Shown one piece after another: positions 1-8,945 of a stretch of DNA of 64,000 nucleotides. Positions within the stretch are counted from its first letter, which is position 1. Each line of letters starts with the position of its first letter. The position numbers and the translations under genes were made by a program. The DNA is from Hyphomicrobiales bacterium (GTDB lineage: Bacteria > Pseudomonadota > Alphaproteobacteria > Rhizobiales > Rhizobiaceae), in assembly GCA_900473915.1 (NCBI GenBank), contig UCNG01000003.1:62001-126000 (forward strand), written 5' to 3'. Below the pieces are notes generated by a model that was not told where the DNA came from, did not search any database, and worked only from the letters and a program-made list of their open reading frames with translations.

Positions 1-568
1 AAAGGAAGCTGGCGTTTCTCCGGTTGCAGAAGCCGAAAAGCCTGCCGTTCCAGCGGCTGAACCCGTGCCTGCACCGGTTGTCGTTGCTGAGGCGGAGACC
101 GAAGCCAAGGTGGACGAAGTTGCTCCTGTGGCAGCGGAAGCGGCGCCGGCCGGTGAAACAGCAGAAGCTGCGGCTGAAGAGCCAAAGCCTGTTCTTCTCT
201 GGCGTCAGGGTCGCTTCGAAGGCCGCAACCGTAATCAGGACCAGAACCGTCAGCGTCAAAATCGCGGCAACCAGAATCGCGGTCATCAGAACCGCGATCA
301 GGGTGGCGAGGCGCGCAAATCAGACGGTGCCGAGCAGCAGGCTCGCAATGATCGCGGCGGCAAGCGCTTCGACAAGCAGAAGCGTCATGACGGTGAAGGC
401 AAGCGTGAAGGCGGGAAGGGCGATTTCCGTGGTGGCAATCAGCGCCAGCCGAAGCGCGATCACGGTCATCAGGGTGCCAAGCGCGTCGAGCAGGAACGCC
501 CTGCGCGTATCGATCCTGACTCGCCTTTCGCCAAGCTTCTGGCTCTGAAAGAACAGATGAAGAAGTAA
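1..568 (+). CDS. C-terminal tail of a probable RNA/DNA helicase (partial, 5' end outside window)
   Basis: The reading frame is already open at base 2, so only the last ~188 residues of a larger protein are present. The visible part is entirely low complexity: an Ala/Glu/Pro/Val-rich acidic stretch, then a basic Arg/Asn/Gln/Gly-rich stretch with repeats of the type NRGNQNRGHQNRDQ, then a short ordered end (DPDSPFAKLLALKEQMKK). No catalytic motif is visible. In Rhizobiales a SUV3-like superfamily II helicase with a long disordered basic tail precedes an S4-domain protein, so this identity is inferred from the tail and the neighbours. It stops one base before the next start, which indicates co-transcription. 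Confidence 0.55.
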   Translation, partial: KEAGVSPVAEAEKPAVPAAEPVPAPVVVAEAETEAKVDEVAPVAAEAAPAGETAEAAAEEPKPVLLWRQGRFEGRNRNQDQNRQRQNRGNQNRGHQNRDQGGEARKSDGAEQQARNDRGGKRFDKQKRHDGEGKREGGKGDFRGGNQRQPKRDHGHQGAKRVEQERPARIDPDSPFAKLLALKEQMKK

Positions 569-569
569 G

Positions 570-953
570 ATGACCGTAGAAACGGGCGCTAAACAGCGAA
601 TCGACAAGTGGCTGTTCTTTGCGCGCGTGGTCAAATCAAGATCGCTGGCGGCGAAACTCGCCGTCGGCGGCAAGGTCCGGGTCAATCGCGACAAGATCGA
701 GCAGGCTGCCCATCAAGTGAAGGTGGGTGACGTGCTGACTATCACGCTGGATCGGCGCATCCTTGTCTATAAGATACTCGCTCCGGGAGAGCGCCGCGGT
801 CCGGCGCCGGAAGCCCAGCTTCTCTATGAAGATCTTTCACCGCCGCCGGCTTCTGCGGCGTCGGTCGAGCCCGCAACGCCTCAGCGCGAGAGCGGCGCGG
901 GAAGGCCGACCAAGAAAGAGCGCCGCGAAACGGATCGGTTGCGCGGAAACTGA
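570..953 (+). CDS. S4-domain RNA-binding protein, Hsp15/HslR-like
   Basis: 127-aa protein with an S4 RNA-binding fold near the N-terminus (RIDKWLFFARVVKSRSLAAK, then GGKVRVNRDKIEQAAHQVKVGDVLTI), followed by a basic, Pro-rich tail. The size and layout match Hsp15 (HslR), which binds free 50S subunits carrying nascent peptidyl-tRNA and helps recycle stalled ribosomes. The start ATG lies one base after the stop of the upstream helicase-like gene, so the two are probably one transcript. The S4 fold is clear; the exact Hsp15 role is a family inference. Confidence 0.8.
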   Translation: MTVETGAKQRIDKWLFFARVVKSRSLAAKLAVGGKVRVNRDKIEQAAHQVKVGDVLTITLDRRILVYKILAPGERRGPAPEAQLLYEDLSPPPASAASVEPATPQRESGAGRPTKKERRETDRLRGN

Positions 954-1306
954 CATGGGCGCGTTGCCGCAGGCGTCTTGCGGTAGTGATGGAAATTGCT
1001 CGGCAGGCCGTTCCGGCGAAAGCGTTTTCCAAGCAGAAGCCGTCAAACGAAATGCTGTTTCAGACATGCGTGACTTCGTGATATTGCGGCGTTTGTACCC
1101 TTGTCACGGCGGGATAAAATCGTTACCTCACGCATTGTCATAAAAGGGCATGGGCTGATACCCGCAACCATTTCCGTGCACGGTGACTTCGTGGCGAGAT
1201 ATTCCAAAGCCCCGGGCTGATTGTCGGCTTGTCGGAGTATCGGCGCAAAGCTGTAGGATAGATAAGCTGCCTGTTCAGGAATTCGGGCAGCAACAGGAGT
1301 TCGACG
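954..1306. other. Intergenic region before fdxA
   Basis: 353 bases with no convincing gene. Open frames here lack ribosome binding sites and recognisable composition. The last part must hold the fdxA promoter; a weak TTGTCG near 1228 followed by AT-rich sequence is possible but not convincing. An AGGAG sequence seven bases before 1307 is the fdxA ribosome binding site. Confidence 0.5.
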
Positions 1307-1645
1307 ATGACGTATGTCGTGACCGATAATTGCATTCGCTGCAAATATACGGACTGCGTCGAGGTCTGTCCGGTCGATTGCTTCTACGAAGGCGAAAACA
1401 TGCTCGTCATCAATCCCGACGAGTGTATCGACTGTGGCGTATGTGAACCGGAATGCCCTGCCGAGGCGATCAGCCCCGACACCGAGCCGGGCCTCGACAA
1501 GTGGCTGGAACTGAATACGGAATATGCGGCAAAATGGCCCAATATTACCGCCAAGAAGGACGCCCTTCCCGAAGCCAAGGAAATGGATGGCGTGGCTGGC
1601 AAGCTGGAGAAGTATTTCTCTGCCGAGCCGGGTAGCGGCGACTAA
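1307..1645 (+). CDS. fdxA: Seven-iron ferredoxin FdxA
   Basis: 112-aa cytoplasmic electron carrier of the Azotobacter FdI type with one [3Fe-4S] and one [4Fe-4S] cluster. Cluster cysteines are visible at residues 9, 17, 21, 25, 40, 43, 46 and 50, in [17 protein letters not shown] and [12 protein letters not shown]; Cys12 is an additional cysteine. The ~50-residue C-terminal extension (GLDKWLELN onward) is typical of the alphaproteobacterial 7Fe family. The start is supported by AGGAG seven bases upstream. It stands between the S4 protein and carD as a single-gene unit. The redox partner cannot be told from sequence. Confidence 0.95.
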   Translation: MTYVVTDNCIRCKYTDCVEVCPVDCFYEGENMLVINPDECIDCGVCEPECPAEAISPDTEPGLDKWLELNTEYAAKWPNITAKKDALPEAKEMDGVAGKLEKYFSAEPGSGD

Positions 1646-1690
1646 TACCGGTACGGTATTGCATTTGGTGCTTTCAGGTTCCTGAAAGCA
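1644..1690. repeat. Two adjacent perfect palindromes downstream of fdxA
   Basis: Immediately after the fdxA stop there is AATACCG-GTA-CGGTATT (1644-1660), then TGCTTTCAGG-TT-CCTGAAAGCA (1669-1690), a 10-bp perfect stem with a 2-base loop. Neither is followed by a T-run, so a classical Rho-independent terminator is not obvious. They may stabilise the 3' end of the fdxA transcript or bind a protein. Confidence 0.5.
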
Positions 1691-2208
1691 GGACGGTATT
1701 ATATAAGTATCGCCTTGTTCCAGAAGACTTCGCACTGCTGGAACACTACCGGTTGTCCTGTCAAGACTGACAGGATGAACGGCATTACGGAAAAGCACGA
1801 TTTATCACTTGCATTTTCTGTGATGCACCGGCAAAAGACGAATGAAATCACGGGAAAACGCCCATCTTTTAGGTGTGTTGCGTTGCCGGATACGGCATAT
1901 CCGGCAATTTGTTGATTCTTGCGCAAAATTGTGTTAGGTTGTCTCAATAATTTCGGTGACTGGACGTCAATTCGTGGCGCGATGCGTTAATCTCTGAAAG
2001 GGCTGATCTTTAGTACCGGGCTGAATGGCACCGGGGAAGATGATTGCGATTGGCGTCATTCCCCTCACCGTACACCCGGTCGGTTTGATTTGTCGTCAGA
2101 TACGCTTTCAGTTCCAAGCCGACAAACAGCTTCCGTGCTTCATTTCTCCGGAGCGCGGTCGAACATCATGTGTCAACCGGCGGGTCGCGCCGGGCACAAC
2201 AGGGAGTA
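1691..2208. other. Long intergenic region upstream of carD
   Basis: About 520 bases without a credible gene; the short open frames (for example 1715-1915) have no Shine-Dalgarno sequence and no recognisable product. The region is locally AT-rich around 1900-1960, the likely carD promoter area, but I cannot point to a clean -35/-10 pair. The final bases carry AGGGAG before the carD start. Confidence 0.45.
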
Positions 2209-2799
2209 ATGAAGCGTATGTCATCCCAGCAGAAAAAGTCTCCAGTAGCGCGTGGCGGTTTCAAGGCCGGTGAGGCCATCGTATATCCGGCTCATGGCGT
2301 CGGCCAGATCGTGACGATCGAAGAGCAGGAAGTGGCAGGTCACAAACTCGAACTCTTCGTGATCGATTTCGAAAAAGACAAGATGCGCCTGAAGGTGCCG
2401 GTTGCCAAAGCCGCTTCGATCGGTATGCGCAAGCTGTCGGAGACCGACTATGTTGAACGCGCATTGAAGGTCGTTCAGGGCCGCGCACGTGTAAAGCGCA
2501 CCATGTGGTCGCGCCGCGCGCAGGAATATGATGCGAAGATCAATTCCGGCGATCTCATCTCGATCTCGGAAGTCGTTCGCGATCTTTTCCGTGCTGAAAA
2601 CCAGCCGGAACAGTCCTATTCGGAACGCCAGCTTTATGAAGCTGCCCTTGATCGCATGGCGCGCGAAATCGCTGCCGTGAACAAACTTTCGGAAACTGAA
2701 GCTGTCCGTTTGATCGAGGCCAATCTCGCCAAAGGACCGAAGCGCGGCAAGGCCGATGCCGAGGCCGATCTTGACGACGATGAAGTTGAAGCCGCATAA
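2209..2799 (+). CDS. carD: CarD/CdnL-family RNA polymerase-binding regulator
   Basis: 196-aa protein. The N-terminal CarD_CdnL RNAP-interacting domain (GEAIVYPAHGVGQIVTIEEQ onward, to about residue 75) is followed by the helical DNA-contacting domain (WSRRAQEYDAKINSGDLISI) and an acidic tail. CdnL proteins bind the RNAP beta subunit and stabilise open complexes at rRNA and growth promoters. An upstream GTG at 2170 is in frame, but ATG 2209 has AGGGAG at proper spacing and fits the family N-terminus, so I chose it; ATG 2218 is also possible. A strong terminator follows, so it is monocistronic. Confidence 0.9.
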   Translation: MKRMSSQQKKSPVARGGFKAGEAIVYPAHGVGQIVTIEEQEVAGHKLELFVIDFEKDKMRLKVPVAKAASIGMRKLSETDYVERALKVVQGRARVKRTMWSRRAQEYDAKINSGDLISISEVVRDLFRAENQPEQSYSERQLYEAALDRMAREIAAVNKLSETEAVRLIEANLAKGPKRGKADAEADLDDDEVEAA

Positions 2800-2819
2800 G
2801 CTTCTCTCTCTTCTTTTCT

Positions 2820-2848
2820 AAAAAGCCCGGCTCGAGCCGGGCTTTTTA
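2820..2848 (+). terminator. Rho-independent terminator of carD
   Basis: AAAAGCCCGGCTCGAGCCGGGCTTTTT: a GC-rich perfect stem flanked by an A-run and a T-run, 20 bases after the carD stop. Confidence 0.9.
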
Positions 2849-2999
2849 TTTGCCTTTCATCAGAAAAAGCCGGACCCGCGCCATCTTTCGCGCAGGAAAC
2901 CGCAGTATTGTTTGGTTATAGTTTTATTGAGTTTTGCAATCAGTCATTAACCCTTTCAGTCATCATCCTGCATTCTCAAAGATTTATCCTGATTGGGAG

Positions 3000-3024
3000 G
3001 GAACCTGAACGCGGCTGATGCGTT
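3000..3024 (+). promoter_or_regulatory. EcfG-type (general stress response) promoter of rpoH2
   Basis: GGAAC at 3000-3004, exactly 16 bases, then CGTT at 3021-3024. This matches the alphaproteobacterial EcfG sigma consensus GGAAC-N16/17-CGTT. It lies about 175 bases upstream of the rpoH2 start on the same strand. In Sinorhizobium, rpoH2 is a known target of the EcfG-type sigma factor RpoE2, so position and target agree. Confidence 0.75.
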
Positions 3025-3200
3025 GTTCCGGACACCAGTTCGTAAACGGGTTTGTTTTGCGGCGTAATCATGTTGGCCAAAGAATGGGCCTGGCGGGGAG
3101 TTTTGGGCGGTTTCGCTAGTCGTCCAAGGAGTCTTTGTGGGACTGGCATATCCTTCCACTGAACGCCTGACCGGGCGTGAGTTCAGAACAGGAGAACCAG

Positions 3201-4136
3201 ATGAAGCAGTCATCCATGAGCAGTTCTTCCGCAGTTCCAGCCAATCGTATGCCTATGGTTGCGCGCAGCCTCCCGGCGACAGCAGCATCTTCCCAATCCA
3301 TGATCCGCAGCGCGATGTCGGCTCCTTATCTGGAGCGCGAAGAAGAACGCGATCTCGCCATTCGCTGGAGGGAACTGAAGGATCAGGAAGCCCTTCATCG
3401 CATCACTTCCGCACATATGCGGCTGGTCATTTCGATGGCCGGACGCTTCCGCAAGTTCAAGCTGCCGATGAGCGATCTTATCCAGGAGGGCTATGTCGGC
3501 CTTCTGGAAGCTGCCGCACGTTTCGATCCCGAGCGCGAAGTGCGTTTCTCGACCTATGCATCCTGGTGGATTCGCGCATCGATGCAGGATTATATCCTGC
3601 GCAATTGGTCCATTGTGCGAGGCGGCACGAGTTCGGCGCAAAAGGCGTTGTTCTTCAATCTGCGGCGACTGCGTTCCAAACTGGCCCAGTCCGATGACAA
3701 TATGACCAAGGCAGAGATTTATCGGGAAATTTCCGATCAGCTTGGCGTGTCGACAAGCGATGTCGAGATCATGGATAGCCGTCTTTCGGGGCCGGATAGC
3801 TCCCTGTCGGCGCCCGTAAACAACGAGGAGTCGGGTGCGTCGCGCCGCATGGATTTTCTGGTCGACGATCATCCCTTGCAGGACGAAATCGCGGAAAGCT
3901 CCATCGATATGGAGCGCCGCAACCAATGGCTCAACGTGGCGCTCGACACGCTGAACGAGCGCGAATTGCATATTATCCGCGAGCGGCGTCTCGATGATGA
4001 TGGCGTAACGCTGGAAGCGTTGGGTGAAAAGCTCGGCATCTCCAAGGAACGGGTGCGGCAGATCGAAAGCCGCGCGATGGAGAAGCTGAAGATAGCCTTG
4101 TTGAGCCAGCACGAACTGGCAGCTTATCAGGCATAA
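3201..4136 (+). CDS. rpoH: RNA polymerase sigma factor RpoH2 (sigma-32 family)
   Basis: 311-aa sigma-70-family factor. Region 2 contains MRLVISMAGRFRKFKLPMSD and DLIQEGYVGLLEA, with WWIRASMQDYILRNWSIVR; the RpoH-box-like QKALFFNLRRLR follows; region 4 ends in LGISKERVRQIESRAMEKLK. The variant box and the divergent N-terminus suit the second alphaproteobacterial copy, RpoH2, linked to oxidative and general stress rather than the main heat-shock RpoH1. An in-frame GTG at 3177 exists, but ATG 3201 has AGGAGA five bases upstream and is preferred. The EcfG-type promoter 175 bases upstream supports the RpoH2 assignment. Confidence 0.88.
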   Translation: MKQSSMSSSSAVPANRMPMVARSLPATAASSQSMIRSAMSAPYLEREEERDLAIRWRELKDQEALHRITSAHMRLVISMAGRFRKFKLPMSDLIQEGYVGLLEAAARFDPEREVRFSTYASWWIRASMQDYILRNWSIVRGGTSSAQKALFFNLRRLRSKLAQSDDNMTKAEIYREISDQLGVSTSDVEIMDSRLSGPDSSLSAPVNNEESGASRRMDFLVDDHPLQDEIAESSIDMERRNQWLNVALDTLNERELHIIRERRLDDDGVTLEALGEKLGISKERVRQIESRAMEKLKIALLSQHELAAYQA

Positions 4137-4181
4137 GCCGCAACAATCAGGGCAACACAAGTAGAGGGGCCAGGTGGCTCC

Positions 4182-4886
4182 TTACTTTTGTGGTTCCACC
4201 GCCTTGCCTTCAAGCCGGGAGGACCAGTCCTCGACCTTGCGATTTTCGAGGCGTCGCACGGCATAGCGCTTCCAGCTGTCGGCGAGGTGCGAAAGTCCCG
4301 CCATTGATGCCAGTTCGTCGTAATTCAGCGTATCGACATACAGCAAATGCCAGATACGATGCAGCGTCCAGTCCGGTGAAAGCCGGTCAATGAGCGTCAT
4401 CGCATCTCCGGCTTCCACATGGCCTTCTTCCAGAACGCGATAGTACCATCCCGTCCGTCCCGTCTTCTGGACGCGGACTGCCATGTCGGCTGTTGCAAAG
4501 CGCTCGTTCAGCTTCCAGCAAGGCTGGCGTCCCTGGGATACTTCCACAAGCGCGCTGCCAAGGCGAAACCTGTCACCCACGGCCACATTGCGTTCGTCCA
4601 GACCAGAGGTCGAAATGTTTTCGCCGAACGCACCACGCGCGCTCAGACGCGGGTTGTCGCCGATTTCTTCGCACCAGAGAGCGTAATGGTCGTGCGGATA
4701 ATGATGGAGTGCCTTTTCCGGTCCGCCATGTACCTTTCGGTCGCCCTGCGCATCGCAGTCCAGCCCTTCGAAGGTCACACGAACCTTGCCCGAAACCGGC
4801 TGCTTGTCGATGCCGCTTGGGACGCCGCGGTCTCCAAGAGGAGCGACTTTTCCGGCCAGAACTGAGTGGATCTGTGTTTCGGTCAT
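4182..4886 (-). CDS. MOSC-domain protein, YiiM-like
   Basis: 234-aa cytoplasmic protein with an N-terminal MOSC domain (KVHGGPEKALHHYP, GAFGENISTSGLDE, and the conserved cysteine in QGRQPCWKL) and a C-terminal three-helix domain, as in YiiM. YiiM-type proteins use the molybdenum cofactor to reduce N-hydroxylated compounds such as 6-N-hydroxylaminopurine. It starts six bases after the stop of the M48 protease gene, so the two are likely co-transcribed. Substrate is a family inference. Confidence 0.85.
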   Translation of the reverse strand: MTETQIHSVLAGKVAPLGDRGVPSGIDKQPVSGKVRVTFEGLDCDAQGDRKVHGGPEKALHHYPHDHYALWCEEIGDNPRLSARGAFGENISTSGLDERNVAVGDRFRLGSALVEVSQGRQPCWKLNERFATADMAVRVQKTGRTGWYYRVLEEGHVEAGDAMTLIDRLSPDWTLHRIWHLLYVDTLNYDELASMAGLSHLADSWKRYAVRRLENRKVEDWSSRLEGKAVEPQK

Positions 4887-4892
4887 GCTGTC

Positions 4893-6323
4893 TTACTCGC
4901 TGATCAGCTTCACGCGATCGCCAACCGAAACAGTTGCCCCGGCAGACATGGCATTGAGAAGGCGGAACAGTTCCAGCTTGCGGGTGGTGCCCTGCATGCG
5001 TGCCGACAGGCTGGCCAGCGTGTCGCCCGGCTTCACCGTCACAACGCGGATGCGAAGCGGCTTGATGGCGTTTTGTTCGGCAGGCGACAGCAGGCGGAAC
5101 GACTGCGTGACAGTTTGTGAAGCAGGCAGAAGAGCGTTGCTGCCTTTCGGAGCCGCTGTCAGGAAGCGATAGACCTTGTTGTTGGCGCCGATGACCACAA
5201 TGTCGAACTGCCAGCGGTCGGCACTGGCGCGCGCGGTTGCGGCAGGCAGGCCGTTGATGGTGGTGGTCTGGATCGAACTGTCGTCGAGGCCGGTCACCCA
5301 GCCCGAGCGGATATAATCGGCAAGGTTCGAGCCGTCCGGAAGCGATGCGCCATCGAAACGAATGGCCACTTCGCCGGGGCCGCTCGCCATGACCGCGTTG
5401 GCCGAATTGTCGATGACGAAGCCATCCGGTGCGCGGAAGGTAACGCCGAGCTTGGGATGGAGGAAGGTCTGTTCGCGGACATAACCTTCATTGGGCGAGT
5501 CGCCATAAAGAAGGCCGTCAATGCCGTTAAGGAAGGAATCGCGATCCGTTGTGCCGACACCGGGTGCGCCGATACGGCGTGCATGGCCAAGCGCAAGCTG
5601 GATGCGCTGCGGCGTTGCCGGGTGGCTTGCAAGAAAGTCGAGGCTGGCATCGGTCGCGCCCGAAACCGAACGAAAGCCCTGATAGGCTTCCATCGACTGC
5701 AGGAAACGTGCCGAAGCGAAGGGATCGTAACCGGCTTCGCCGATCATCTTGATGCCGATGGCATCCGCCTGCAATTCCTGATTACGCGAAAACTGGGCAA
5801 GCCGCAGCTTGCCGCGCAGCGCTTCCTCGCGGCTGGCGGATTCATTATGCAGAACTTCGCTGGCGACGCGCCCGGCAATCGCGGTCTCTGCTTCCTTCTC
5901 TTGGCGCAAGATGCCGTGATTGGCAATGACATGGCCCATTTCATGGGCGATCACGGCCGCGACTTCCGAAGAGTCGTTGGCGAGCGCAAGCAGGCCGCGC
6001 GTGACGTAGAGATAGCCGCCCGGCAATGCGAAGGCGTTGATATTGGGACTATCGAGAATGGTGATGCGGTATGTCTGGTCGGGCTTGTCGGTAACGGTCG
6101 TCAGCTTGCCGACGATCTTCGCCACCATGCGCTCAAGCTTCTGGTCCTTGTACTCGCCGCCATAAGTGGCGAGGATGCGCGGGTGCTGCTGGGCGCCAAG
6201 CTGCGCCAGCCGGTCATTGCGCGTCACGTTGTCGACAGTCACGGGATTGTCGGAAGGCTGCAATCCCAGATCCTTGTTGGAATTGATCGACTGGCAACCT
6301 GAAATCAGGGCGACCGCAAGCAA
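4893..6323 (-). CDS. M48-family zinc metalloprotease lipoprotein with C-terminal LysM-like segment; start probably frameshifted
   Basis: 476 aa from a TTG at 6323. The zinc site HEMGHVIANHG is clear, with the distal ligand region in NQELQADAIG. The family (BepA/LoiP-like) acts in periplasmic outer-membrane protein quality control. The C-terminal VVTVKPGDTLASLSARMQG resembles a LysM/GW-type peptidoglycan-binding end. The N-terminus ALISGC is a lipobox, but from TTG 6323 the signal peptide is only nine residues with no positive charge. In frame upstream there is no ATG, GTG or TTG, yet the codons read NWRKPAIGLG, a good signal peptide. An ATG at 6366 is one base out of phase, which suggests an indel near 6350-6355. 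Confidence 0.85.
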   Translation of the reverse strand: MLAVALISGCQSINSNKDLGLQPSDNPVTVDNVTRNDRLAQLGAQQHPRILATYGGEYKDQKLERMVAKIVGKLTTVTDKPDQTYRITILDSPNINAFALPGGYLYVTRGLLALANDSSEVAAVIAHEMGHVIANHGILRQEKEAETAIAGRVASEVLHNESASREEALRGKLRLAQFSRNQELQADAIGIKMIGEAGYDPFASARFLQSMEAYQGFRSVSGATDASLDFLASHPATPQRIQLALGHARRIGAPGVGTTDRDSFLNGIDGLLYGDSPNEGYVREQTFLHPKLGVTFRAPDGFVIDNSANAVMASGPGEVAIRFDGASLPDGSNLADYIRSGWVTGLDDSSIQTTTINGLPAATARASADRWQFDIVVIGANNKVYRFLTAAPKGSNALLPASQTVTQSFRLLSPAEQNAIKPLRIRVVTVKPGDTLASLSARMQGTTRKLELFRLLNAMSAGATVSVGDRVKLISE

Positions 6324-6567
6324 GCCAAGACCGATGGCCGGTTTCCGCCAATTTTGCTGCGTCCATTCTGGCAGGGAGATGGGTAGACACAGGAAGGCCC
6401 GGGAACGGGTCGATTGACGGAACAGTATTTTATCCTCGCTTCTGAATCAGATTGCATGATCCGCGACCAAATCTAGCCACAGAACAGAAAGCCTACAAGA
6501 ATCTGTAGCCGGTTCTTCCGACAGATTGCGAACAAAATATGTCCGCAACCGTAACTCTATTTGAGGC

Positions 6568-7323
6568 TCAGCGCCGCATATCCTGCTTTTCGCCGATATA
6601 GTGCCGCAGTGCCTCCGGTCCAGTCGGTGAAAGCAGTTCAGCAGCAGGTCCCATGGCGGAAATTCGGCCACTGTCGAGAAAAAGCAACACTGCATCGAGG
6701 TAGATCGCATCTTCCGGCGTGTGTGTCACCATCAGCACCGTCATGCCGGTTTCCAGCTGAAGCTGCTTCACCAGATCCAGCATCTGATGCCGCAGGGCAG
6801 GGCCGAGCGAGGCAAAGGCTTCGTCAAGGAGCAGAACAGGGCGCTGGCGTATGAGCGCGCGAGCAATCGCCACGCGCTGGCGTTCGCCTCCTGACAGGGC
6901 TTCGGGCTTGCGCTGTTCCTTGCCTGCAAGTCCGACGCGCGACAAGGCTTCCGCGATGTCGGCGCGATCCTGCGCGGAGAGCTTCAGGTTCGGCGAGCGC
7001 CCGAGACCGACATTTTGCTCGACGGTCAGATGGGCAAAGAGGTTGTTTTCCTGAAACACCATCGAAACAGGCCGGTCCGCCGGTGAAAACGCGCTAACGT
7101 CGTTGCCGCCGATCAGGACGCGGCCGGATTGCGGAAATTCGAAACCGGCAATCAGATTGAGAAGCGTCGACTTGCCGGAACCGCTTGGCCCGACAATCGC
7201 GGCAATGACACCGCCATTTATCGTTGCATCGAAATGCATGGCGGTTTCACCATAGCTGAAACGGACGTCATCAAGGCGAATTTCGGCAAGAGTGCTCATC
7301 GGGGCGTTCACCGGGGCATTCAT
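6568..7323 (-). CDS. thiQ: Thiamine ABC transporter, ATP-binding protein ThiQ
   Basis: 251-aa ABC ATPase: Walker [10 protein letters not shown], signature [15 protein letters not shown], Walker [12 protein letters not shown], switch His in MVTHTPEDA. ThiQ powers import of thiamine, thiamine monophosphate and TPP through ThiP. The chosen ATG 7323 overlaps the thiP stop as ATGA, so translation is coupled; ATG 7299 is an alternative. Last gene of thiB-thiP-thiQ, under the TPP riboswitch at 10001-10143. Confidence 0.93.
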   Translation of the reverse strand: MNAPVNAPMSTLAEIRLDDVRFSYGETAMHFDATINGGVIAAIVGPSGSGKSTLLNLIAGFEFPQSGRVLIGGNDVSAFSPADRPVSMVFQENNLFAHLTVEQNVGLGRSPNLKLSAQDRADIAEALSRVGLAGKEQRKPEALSGGERQRVAIARALIRQRPVLLLDEAFASLGPALRHQMLDLVKQLQLETGMTVLMVTHTPEDAIYLDAVLLFLDSGRISAMGPAAELLSPTGPEALRHYIGEKQDMRR

Positions 7324-8945
7324 AGAGAAGGCGTTTCCTTTCGGGATGCGCGATCCGCGATCATCATCAGGGCAAGGCAAAGCAGCCCGAGAATGAGAGC
7401 CAGACCAGCCGCATCGAATGTGCGATAGCTGCCCATGCGCTGCAAGAGGAGATAGGGCAAGGTCAAAAGCGCGTCGCTGCCGAACAGGGCAATTGTGCCA
7501 AGGTCACCGAGGGACAGTGCCATGGCAAAGGCGAAGGCCATGCCGGAAGGCTTGCGGATCGACGGCCAGTCAATGAGCCGGAGGCGGTTAAGGCCGCGAA
7601 TGCCCAGCTGTGCGCACAGCCGGTTGTGGCGACTGGCCGCCGTGTCCCATGCGGGCCGCAGAAGGCGCACGGCAAAGGGCATGGCCATGGCCGCATTGAC
7701 AGTGACGACCATAAAAGGCGCCATGGCAAACGGATCGGTGAAATGGCGAAGCAGGATGAACCAGCCAGCACCGATCACAATGGGCGGCATGACGAGGATC
7801 AGGCTGGCGCCCGTATCAAAGATGTTGGCCAGTTTGTGCCTTTTCACTGCTTCACGCGCAGATATGAGTGCAAGCGACAGAATGACCGCGAGCAAGGCAG
7901 CAGAGAAGCCGAGCGCGAGGCTGGTGCCGATGGCGCGCCAGACCGTTCTTTCAGTCAGTAGCCGCACGAGATCGGCGGCGAGACCGGAGATGACGACGCC
8001 TGCAATCGGCAGTGCGACATAGAGAAAGCCTATCCCGATGAGGACGATGTTCATGGCGCGTTCAGCCGGAGCTATTTTGCGATAGCGGCGCAGCGTGGCG
8101 GAATGGGTAACGCCTTCTTCGGATGGGCTTCCGGTGAGACGAAGGGCCAGAAGGACGAGTAATGTCAAGGCAAGCTGCGTAAAGGTGAGGGCGACGGCGC
8201 GGCCCGGATCGAAATCGAAATGCAGGCTCTGATAGATTGCGACTTCCAGTGTGGTGGCACGCGGCCCGCCGCCAAGCGTCAGCACGGTCGTGAAACTGGT
8301 CACGCAGAGCATGAAGATGAGGCTGATCATCCCCGGCAGATTGCGGCGGATCACCGGCCATTCGATGAGGCGGAATCGCGCCCCGTTGCCCATGCCGAGC
8401 TGCGCGGAAAGCTTCCAGTAATCGGTCGGTATCGACTCGTATCCCGCCAGAATGAGACGGACCGCAAGCGGCATATTGAAAAAGACATGGGCGATCAGGA
8501 TGCCCGCAATGCCATAGATATCCGGCTGGAACGAATGGCCTGCGACTCCTGACAGATAAGCAATAAGGCCGTTGCGGCCATAGATGCTTGTAACCCCCAG
8601 CACCGCAACAAGGGCTGGCAGAGCAAGCGGCAGGGCAAACAGGCGCAGGATCAGCCCGCGCCCCGGAAAGTCGGCTTCGGCGTAAAGTGCGCGGGCGACC
8701 GGAACTGCAAACAGCACGGAAAGCAGGCTCGAAGCGATTGCCTGCAGGATCGTGAAGCGCGCCACGCGCCACAGATAGGCGTCGAAATTGGCGGCGGCAT
8801 CGAAACCGCCGCTGCCTGCTTCAAAAGCAAGCGCGGCAAGCGCACCACCGGCGAGCACCGTCAGAAAGACAAGCGCCATCATGCCCGCGACGGGTCTGGC
8901 GGTGGATATGCCTTTCAAGCGGTGCTGTGCCGGAAAAGCCGTCAT
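7320..8945 (-). CDS. thiP: Thiamine ABC transporter permease ThiP
   Basis: 541-aa inner-membrane protein with about twelve hydrophobic helices arranged as two homologous permease halves, each with a binding-protein-dependent EAA-type loop ([20 protein letters not shown] and [20 protein letters not shown]). The duplicated layout is diagnostic of ThiP and related fused permeases. ATG 8945 overlaps the thiB stop as ATGA; the in-frame start seven codons earlier lies inside thiB and is less likely. It forms the channel for periplasmic thiamine delivered by ThiB. Confidence 0.93.
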   Translation of the reverse strand: MTAFPAQHRLKGISTARPVAGMMALVFLTVLAGGALAALAFEAGSGGFDAAANFDAYLWRVARFTILQAIASSLLSVLFAVPVARALYAEADFPGRGLILRLFALPLALPALVAVLGVTSIYGRNGLIAYLSGVAGHSFQPDIYGIAGILIAHVFFNMPLAVRLILAGYESIPTDYWKLSAQLGMGNGARFRLIEWPVIRRNLPGMISLIFMLCVTSFTTVLTLGGGPRATTLEVAIYQSLHFDFDPGRAVALTFTQLALTLLVLLALRLTGSPSEEGVTHSATLRRYRKIAPAERAMNIVLIGIGFLYVALPIAGVVISGLAADLVRLLTERTVWRAIGTSLALGFSAALLAVILSLALISAREAVKRHKLANIFDTGASLILVMPPIVIGAGWFILLRHFTDPFAMAPFMVVTVNAAMAMPFAVRLLRPAWDTAASRHNRLCAQLGIRGLNRLRLIDWPSIRKPSGMAFAFAMALSLGDLGTIALFGSDALLTLPYLLLQRMGSYRTFDAAGLALILGLLCLALMMIADRASRKETPSL

